From Terana coerulea (lineage: Eukaryota; Basidiomycota; Agaricomycetes; Polyporales; Phanerochaetaceae): DNA of 64,000 bases. Positions 56,181-64,000 of this stretch are shown here, piece by piece (positions within the stretch are counted from its first letter, which is position 1; every line of letters starts with the position of its first letter). A program made the position numbers and the translations under genes. The stretch is from positions 148,709 through 212,708 of the forward strand of contig JAKOGH010000072.1 of NCBI GenBank assembly GCA_024811115.1. Direction: 5' to 3'. The notes under the pieces were generated by a model that saw only the letters and a list, made by a program, of their open reading frames with translations, was not told where the DNA came from and ran no database searches.

Positions 56181-59100
56181 AAAGCACTGTAGCGGTGCTT
56201 TTATTTGATGCGGTTACATTTCCATATACAGCAAGTGCGGTCAAATAAATGCATAATATATACCAAACTCGCGCTGTGAATGAAACAACTATAGTTCAGT
56301 AAAGGAATATGGTACCACCTCGCTGCATAGCTCAAAATGAAGCATAGCACATGTGCTTTCAAGGCCATGTTATGTAATCTCTTTTGAATTGAGTTGTAAT
56401 ACATAGCTATTCCTTGGTATACTTACATATAATGAGCATGTAGAGTATATTTGTATCCTTTATTTTAGCATATATATACCTTATACATTTATATATATAT
56501 ATCTTGTACAAACTACTAATTAACTAGTCATCAAATATATTGCACTACAATCAAATCATCTTATAAAACTAAGGCCATATATACTGAAGCTCAAAAACGA
56601 CGCAAGTGTAGTGAGCAGGCTTAGAAAGATTAGCTTATATATTTTTGGCTAAAAAAGCGTTCAATATAAATATTTTATAGTTAGAAAGCCCTATAACTAA
56701 GCTTTCCTTCGATGTAGTTGCATTGCCATATATAGCAACTCTGGATGGATAAATGCGCACTATATGCTAAACTTGCATATTGAATAAATTAACTATAATG
56801 TGGCAACAGAATATACTGTAGACTTATTGCATAGCTTAAAATATATCTAGACATGTTTGCTTTCCAAACTGTATTATGTGGCTCTGAATGCTAGCATGCC
56901 AATTCCTCAATAGTCCAATACATCTTATAAGCAATTAGTCAATTGTGCGTAACATTTATACTTAGATTGAATAGGCTATTGCTGGCATATGGCAAGTACA
57001 ATTTCTCTATTTGTTGAGTATTGCTTTCTTATTATAAGCCTTGCTATTAATTTAAATAATAGCTTCTATATTTCTGACTGCAATTTGCACTGTTATTTGC
57101 ACTCCTGTCTTCTATCCTAGTGCTAATATTATAAGTTATACATTGTTTTATTTTGTTTTATAGTAAAACAGTTATATTTACTCTAGTTATAACATCTCTA
57201 CTGCTTAGTATTATGTATAAAGTGCTGCTGGCAAAGTTCTTTTGTAAGGCATAGCTGTAAGATTTTCTAGGCTTATATTTCCCAGCTTATCTTCATGATC
57301 ACAGCTTTGTCTTTGTGCTTATACAACATTATATCAATTATCACCATTTAAAGCAATTGCTCTTGTAATAAAGTGAGACTTTCCATAATATATCAACCCA
57401 TATAGGCTATACTTTGTGTTGTCAATTACAACACCTTGCTATTCCTCTATATTGACCTTTTCTATGCAGACCATAAAAACATTAGCAGAGTAATAAGTAC
57501 TAGCTTATTAATACATGCATTATTGCAAGTATTGCATTTATGGTGGCTTTTTGATATTTTAAGCTTTAATTCATTTTATAGTTAATCAATAGTTTGCAGT
57601 TCTTTCAGAATTTATTCTACTGCTCTAAGTATTTGCATTGCATAGTATTGCAAGTTAATTACCAATTATATTGATAGCAGCTCTATATTGCATTAAGTTG
57701 TTGCAATATGTATATGTATATTTTGTTATAATGATAAATTTTCTCTTTATTCAAAAGTGCTCTGATAAATTAAAAACATTTAAGCCCTTATTATTAAGAA
57801 TTGAAAATAGAGACTTATTTGTTTTGCAAAGTTTTCTTTAACAATTGCGCTGCATTATCTTTGGACAGCTGCTCATTTTGTGCCATAGTGAAAAAAAGAC
57901 TTGTAGACTGTGCCACAAGATTATTCTGACTAGCCATGTGTATATCTCAAAATGTTGGCTGCTTTTCTGAAATCAAGTCTAGTATCCTAAACAAAGCATT
58001 ATAGCCGCAACTGTTATGACTTTAGGTAAATCTCTATTGCATAATATCTGGTTTATTTATAATAGAGTAAACCTTTGGCTTTTTGATATGATTTTGTATC
58101 ATAAGTCTTATTATCTTGAGCATTTAGTTTTCATTTGTTTTCTGTTTTCTGTCTTATTGCTTAAAGTAGCCAAAGCTATAGTTCCTTTAACAAGATCAAA
58201 TAACGCAATAGATAATTGCATAGAAGCTTTGGCCTGCTTTTTTCATTTCCCTTACCAGCTTTTACAACTTCTATTTAAAGTTATCTTCAGGCTCAGTACT
58301 TAACTATTGCACGTTATCTGTCTGTTTAGACTCTTTTGACATTTGCTTTGGAATATATTTAACATCTTTTCAATCATAATACTTATATATAACATGGTTT
58401 CTGATAATACCTCCAAGATGTTTAAATAGCTTTCTAATGAATTTCACTTTTGTGGCGCTATTTAAAATTTATGAATTTCCAAATTCTTGCCTTGAATATT
58501 CAAAATGCCATGAGTAGTTTTGAATGAATCAAAGCCTAAACAATTACAGTTCCTTCATAGATAAAACCTCTTGATAGGCAAGTATACACAGATTAATGCC
58601 TTTTGTAATATTGCAAGTTACATATGTTGTATTGTCTAGTTCTACTATGAAATTTATAATCTACCGTTGCTTAATTTGATTCAATGAGCATTTGAGACCT
58701 CCAGATTTAAACCAGTTTGCCATTAAGCAGTGTATATAAAATACCAATGCCTTGTCTTGTAATCGGCATCACGGTGAATGGTAATCCTTTTAATTCTATT
58801 TGATCTGGTGGACTTGTTAACTTTACAAATATTGTTTTCCGTATTTGATAATTATATCCATCTAATAGCTCAACTTTTCAAATAATAACCTTGGCTTCAA
58901 TATTATTGGTAACACCATACTCAGCTGCAAAGTTCCTTCTGATCCTTTACAGGTGATCTAATGCAAAGCTTAATAATTCCTGGCTGATTTTCAAAACTGG
59001 CGTAAGATATTGTTTGTAAAGTATTTTATAAATATGGATTAATATTGTTGCCCATGCACAATGGATTGACTTGATGCTTATGCCTTTATTTCTTTTCATT

Positions 59101-59490
59101 TTCTGCATATTTATCTGATTTCCACTTATTATATATACAAAAGCTATATAATACTTTTTCAGTTTTATTAGCAAAGTGTTTAGTTTTACTTTATTAATTT
59201 TGTCACAATATGTGCTTTGTAAAGTAATGACTGATATATTTCTTAAGTGTGGTTCAAAGAGTTAAGGCTAATGAGGTCCATTCTAGCAATTTTAAACTGT
59301 GATAATCAAATATCCTCTTGTATACATGTCTTATACCTCACATTTTCTAATGCTTTTCTCAATTCAGCTTTAAGTTCATCTTATAGTTTTTGCTTCATAT
59401 GGTTCCTTAGTATAACCATTGTAGTAAATTTGTGCTAGATTGCTTTAGCAATTGCTAACTGCTGTTTTTTAACAGAATTTGTTATACATA
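56181..59490. other. AT-rich stretch with family-B copies and a decayed minus-strand ORF
   Basis: Family-B copies are at about 56,190-56,330 and 56,584-56,835. Between about 57,400 and 59,450 the minus strand has short open pieces in changing frames, for example MASQNNLVAQSTSLFFTMAQ starting at 57,937 and a 75-codon ORF at 58,947-59,174. This suggests a badly decayed transposon protein that I cannot name. Confidence 0.35.
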
Positions 59491-60346
59491 CAGTGATGGT
59501 CAAAAGTAATGCACAAGAGTAATTTGGCCTTGAGTTCATTTAGCCATATTTTTCTAACTAGAAGGCTTTAGCATACAATAAAAATATCATTATATAACTA
59601 CAACTGATATCTAATTTTGACAATGTAGACATTGCCATATATAACAATGATAATAGCTGCAGTATGCAAAAAGTCGGAATTTGCACTAATACTTGCTTCA
59701 ATCATAACTTCAATGTAGTACTTTAGTAAGGACATAATACAACTGCTGAGATAATATAATGTTGTGACTATATAATGTTCATTTGAATTTAGCTTCTATA
59801 ATAGAAGCTATAATGGAGAACATCTTGTTGCTGCAATACTCATATTTAGTAACACATCTAAAGCTCTATGTAAAGCAGATACATATGTGTAATATTTTCA
59901 CACATGCTGATTAGATCACAGAGGTAAAGCATTAAATAGTGCAGGTAGTATATTACTTACTAAGCTGGTAATAAAATAACTATATAATGAATCTTATAAC
60001 ACTAAGATATTTGCCATCATTACTTGTATGTTAGGAGCTATAATCAAATAAACATAGTGCAGCCACAAAACTACATTATCTTAGCAGTTATATTATATTC
60101 TTGCTAAAGCAATATGTATTTTGTTGATGAAGTTGTAATTGAAGCAAATACTAGTGCAAATTCCGACTATTTGCACATTACAGCTATTATGATTACCATA
60201 TATAGTAATTTGTATATTGTCAGAATTAATTATCAGTTATAACTACACAATGTTATCTTTATTGTATGCTAACGCCTTTTAGTCAAAAAGATGTAGTTAA
60301 AGGAACTTGAAGTCAAATTACTTCTATGTATTACTTTTAATCACTA
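59491..60346. mobile_element. long-TIR MITE, copy A5
   Basis: It starts CAGTGATGGTCAAAAGTAATG after TA and ends with TTACTTTTAATCACTA. The inner TIR words TAATTTGGCCTTGAG and TAGCATACAATAAAAATATC match the other copies. No ORF. Confidence 0.7.
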
Positions 60347-61908
60347 TTATATTATAGACTGTATATCACTAGCATATAATGCATTTTTGCAGCTATAGGT
60401 GATTGAGCAAAACTGTTAGCAAAAATGATATCTATACCTCTAAAAGGCTTATGCTCTTTTTTATCATCAGGTGCGTTCTCTTACAGATTCTGTATAAGCT
60501 CAGGCAGTCAAGCATTGATGCTCCATTTAGAAAAATATAGCCAACATGCTGTAAGTTCTCAAAGGCCGCTGGTGAAGCAAAGTTATTTGTTTCCTTAAAC
60601 TTGCTTAGCTTTAATATTAAATGATAGATACGGCCAGATATCAAAGCTGCTGTAGAATTGATAAGAGCTATACTGGTAAATCTGTATGCTTCATTGCACT
60701 TAATATAATGAAGCTCAAAAATAATTATTAAAAGTGCAACTTTTGAAGAAAACAAGCTTACTACTATATTGGACTTATACTATGTGTAGTGTGTAGTGTT
60801 TTCTTTAGAGAAAACTAGAGAACTACTTTGATAGAGTTAAAGCAAACATTGTGGGCTATATCATTGCATTAATGTAAACAAGTTCAGAGTTTGCATGAAT
60901 ATATACAAATTAATGTGCTGTTTTCTTAACGCATTCAAAGTAGCCTATTGCTTGCTTCGAAAATTTTAAACTGTTTTTTCAATATGACTAAGCAGCTTTG
61001 GAATGTCTTTTCCATATATCCGAACTGATGTGCTACATTATTCAAGTCTAGCAAACTGCTTTTGAGTTTGCTTTAAATTTCAAACTGATCTATTGCTTTT
61101 TTAAAGACAGCAAATAGCTTTTGAGCTCGCTTTAAAATTCTAAAACCAAATCACTGCTTTATTTAAGCTATTCAAACAGCTTTGAAATTTGCTTCAATAC
61201 ATAAAAGCTAGTTTGTTGTTTTGTTTAAGCCTAGCAAATAGCTTCAGAAGTTGCTTTAAAATCTCAAAATTAAGCTATTACTTTTCCAAGACTAGCAAAC
61301 AGCTTCAAAGTTTCCTTCTTTCATTTTGAAAACAAGTCCATTGCTTTCTTCAAGCTTACTAAGGCCATATTAGCTGCTTTCTAAAAGTGTCAATAAGAAC
61401 TGTGATATTTCATAATTAAGCTTGAAATTGCTTGAACAAAACAATAAACTAATTTTTATATGTCAGGCATCTAGTTCTAAACTCAAATTAGCCAGCCAGT
61501 TTAAAGTGCTACAGCTTTAGTGAGTTTGCTCACTGTTTTGAATAGTGAGCTTGCAATTTTAACCAACTGACTAAAGTTGATAGTAGTGTAGATGATATAA
61601 GCGTGTCTCTAAGTGTTACTTGAAAACTCTAGTCATAGCGTAAGCACTATGAGACAAGTTGCACATGATACACTTGGATATAGTTCGGGGTGGCAAGTGT
61701 AGGGTGGTGCACTATAAAATAAGTAAAATATCATAACTTCAGAACATATTCATAAACATGGAATATTATATTATAAGCATAACAAAGTATAATTGCCATT
61801 TTAGAACATCCAAAGCCCAAGCTATGGAGCTTACATAGTCGGAAAAGCAAGGTTCAAGGGCTTCTTACCATCTAAACAGTAGAATGGCATTTAATAAGCA
61901 TGTAGATA
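60347..61908. other. AT-rich stretch with a degenerate internal repeat
   Basis: From about 60,930 to 61,370 a unit of roughly 65-75 bases recurs five or six times. It contains variants of TTGCTTTAAAATTTCAAA(A/C)T(G/A)A, then (C/T)TATTGCTTTTT, (AAG)CTAGCAAA and AGCTTT. No coding sequence is seen. A 107-codon minus-strand ORF at 60,432-60,755 is not recognised. Confidence 0.5.
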
Positions 61909-63337
61909 TAGTAGTAGTTAAAAGTAATGCATAAGAGCAATTTGGGCTCAAGTTCATTTAGCCATATCTGTCTAACTAGAAGATTTTAGCATACAATGAA
62001 GGTATCATTATATAGCCACAACTAATACATAATTTTATCAATGTACAAATTACCATATATAGTAATGATACCAGCTATGAAGTGCAAATAGTCAGAATTT
62101 GTGCTAATACTTATTTTAATTATGACATCACTAATAAAATAACTATTGCTCTTATAAAACATAATACAACTACTGAAATAATGCAGTTTTGTGATTATGC
62201 CAGACTTAATTGATTATAGCTTCTAATATGCAAGCAATGGTAGAAAATATGTTGTTACTGCAATATTAATATTTAGTAATATTTTAAAAGCTTTATATAA
62301 AGTAGATATATACAGTCGCGGTCAAAGTAGTGCACAGTGGTAATTTGGCTTTAATGCCATTTAGTTGTATCTTGTCAATCAGAATACTTGAGCATATAAA
62401 GGTAAATATTACTGTGTGGCTGCTACCAAATGCGCATTTTGAAATATCAAAGATCACCACGTATGATAATAGTAATAGCTATAATACACAAGTAGTCTGC
62501 ATTTGCTATTATATTCGTTCTACTTATAACTTCACCAATAAAATGAATATTGCTTTAAAAGACATTATGAAACTGCTTGCGTAATGCAGATCTGTATTCA
62601 CATTGTACATATCTTATTATAGCTTATTAGGTGTGTGCAGAAGTCGAAACCAGTTTATAACTGTAATACCCATATTGAGTAACATTTATAACTTCACATA
62701 TTAAACAGATACTAATGCTGAACATTTGATGCAGTACATGATAGAATGATAGAGCAATGATATAATACTGTATAATAGCTGTATTACTCATGAAGCTGCT
62801 TAGAAAATGTGTCCAAACTGGGTGTTATAGCAAAAACAAGTTTAACGTGATTACGTCACTTTTAACTGCTACTGTATATATAATATTTTTCATATATACT
62901 GATTAGATTATAAAAGTGAAGCATTAAATAGTAAGTAATGCATTACTTATTAAGTTAGTAACAAAATAAACATACAATGGATATTGTGATGCTAAAATGC
63001 TTTTCATTATTGCTTGTGTATTAAATGCAATAATCAAATGGATGTGGTATAGTTACAAAACTGCATGTTCTCTGTAGTGGTACTATATTTATACTGAAGC
63101 AATGTATATCTTACTAGTAAAGTTATGATTAAAACAAGTATTGTGACAAATTTTAACTACTTACATTTTATTGCTGGCATTATTATCATGTTTGATAATG
63201 TATACATATTCAATATAAGCATCAGTTATAGCTGTACATAAGTTTTCACTATATACCAAAGCCTTCTAGTGAGAAAAAATATGGCTAAATAAACCTGAGG
63301 CCAAATTACTCTCATACATTACTTTTGACTGCTACTA
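61909..63337. mobile_element. long-TIR MITE, copy A6, interrupted by copy A7
   Basis: The outer element begins near GTAGTAGTTAAAAGTAATG and ends near TTACTTTTGACTGCTACTA. Its middle is split at 62,311-62,876 by a second member of the same superfamily. Confidence 0.65.
62313..62874. mobile_element. nested MITE copy A7, 562 bp
   Basis: It is flanked by TA on each side, starts CAGTCGCGGTCAAAGTAGTG and ends CACTTTTAACTGCTACTG. The interior matches the left two-thirds of copy A4, including AGTCTGCATTTGC and CCAAACTGGGT, while about 300 bp towards the right end are missing, so it is an internally deleted derivative. Confidence 0.75.
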
Positions 63338-63354
63338 CATATGTTCTACATGCA

Positions 63355-64000
63355 GTGAAGCTTAAAAATAATGCAAGTGTAGTTAGCAGGCTTGGAAAGA
63401 TTGGCTTGTATTTTTGAACTAAGAAAGCATTCAGCTTGAATGTTTGATGGTTGGAGAGCATTATATTAGAGCTATGTTTAAATGTGGCCACATGGCCATG
63501 TATGGTAAGTGGGACTGAATAATTGCGAAATATATGCCAAACTTGCATTTAAATGAATCAACTATATTTCAGCCAAAGAATATGCTACAGACTTGTTTCA
63601 TAGCTCAAAATATACCTTAGACTGTCTTCTTCTGAGGCTGTGCTGTATAATTTCACAATCCACCAAGTTGACTCTGTTATAGCGCAATATATCTTACAAA
63701 TAGTGCACTTATACTTTGTACAACATATATATAAGTGTGCAATGTGCACATATGAACTGAACTTTAGAAATATAATTGATACACCATTATTCATGAGTGT
63801 GCAAAAGGATAGCTATATATCACCACTTAATTCAGAGTTGCAGTGCAATTACATTTATGCAAAATAATAATCCATATTGTTTGCACTGTAGCATAGCATT
63901 TATAATGAATAGTGTGCTAAAATTACATGGTATTGAAAGGGTGTCATAATTTCTTCAGCGCTAGTCCACAGCTTAGAGTATAACATCAAGTCACGGAATA
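63355..64000. repeat. right copy of the 650-bp duplication
   Basis: It is collinear with 43,398-44,048, with a few one- or two-base length changes. It runs into the window edge. Confidence 0.9.
63942..64000 (+). repeat. start of another LTR of the Gypsy family
   Basis: TGTCATAATTTCTTCAGCGC matches the first bases of the solo LTR at 43,986 with small deletions. It has the same left flank (TATTGAAAGGG) as that solo LTR, so both derive from one insertion that was later duplicated. Confidence 0.8.

Noticed and set aside
33574..63337. CRISPR-like array suggested by repeated similar blocks
   Set aside because: Repeat units are hundreds of bases long, inverted at their ends and irregularly spaced, typical of MITEs in a eukaryotic genome.

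Overview
The window looks like nuclear DNA of a filamentous basidiomycete, most likely an Agaricomycete. The protein genes are split by many short introns (about 45-70 bases) and encode typical fungal families: a polysaccharide lyase 14 secreted enzyme, an HSPA12-type Hsp70, D-arabinono-1,4-lactone oxidase, Noc2, Ubc7 and the Pol III subunit Rpc2. The window has two sharply different halves.

Bases 1 to about 22,500 are gene-dense and GC-rich. In order they hold a tRNA-like 3' end, a 368-bp MITE-like element, a secreted PL14 gene (minus), a decayed tandem PL14 paralogue (minus), NOC2 (minus), a small Cbp6/UQCC2-like gene (minus), an Hsp70-like chaperone with an MGCC N-terminus (plus), ALO1 (plus), UBC7 (minus) and RPC2 (minus). 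I rebuilt exon structures by following conserved protein sequence across canonical splice sites. NOC2, the Cbp6-like gene, the Hsp70-like gene, ALO1, UBC7 and RPC2 each need at least one single-base frame correction, always at a short homopolymer. These are mostly essential single-copy genes, so uncorrected homopolymer length errors in the assembly are the simplest explanation.

From about 22,500 to 64,000 the sequence is AT-rich, poor in CpG and made almost entirely of transposons. It starts with a 1-kb TIR element only about 150 bp upstream of the RPC2 start codon. Next comes a decayed 9-kb Ty3/Gypsy chromovirus (23,878-32,873) with gag, protease, RT, RNase H, integrase, a chromodomain and a C-terminal dUTPase-like domain; two short insertions are nested in it. 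A 4.5-kb hAT transposon (33,902-38,420) sits inside a long-TIR mariner-type MITE. At least seven copies of that MITE family, many copies of a second short repeat, a solo Gypsy LTR and a 650-bp duplication (43.4 kb and 63.4 kb) fill the rest. A somewhat GC-richer island at about 49.5-56.1 kb holds only unrecognised ORFs and a tRNA-like relic.

The genes on the left are independent housekeeping functions (ribosome assembly, Pol III transcription, ER-associated ubiquitination, respiratory-complex assembly, erythroascorbate synthesis), not a pathway cluster. No CRISPR, prophage or new defence system is visible. The most informative observations are: an internal 16-residue duplication in the PL14 enzyme whose copies differ only at synonymous sites; an intact paralogous empty site for the hAT insertion that shows CpG decay of its target duplication; the dUTPase-bearing chromovirus; a 7-nt microexon in RPC2; and a GC-AG intron in UBC7. 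Repeat boundaries and exon joins were worked out by eye and were not checked by alignment software.
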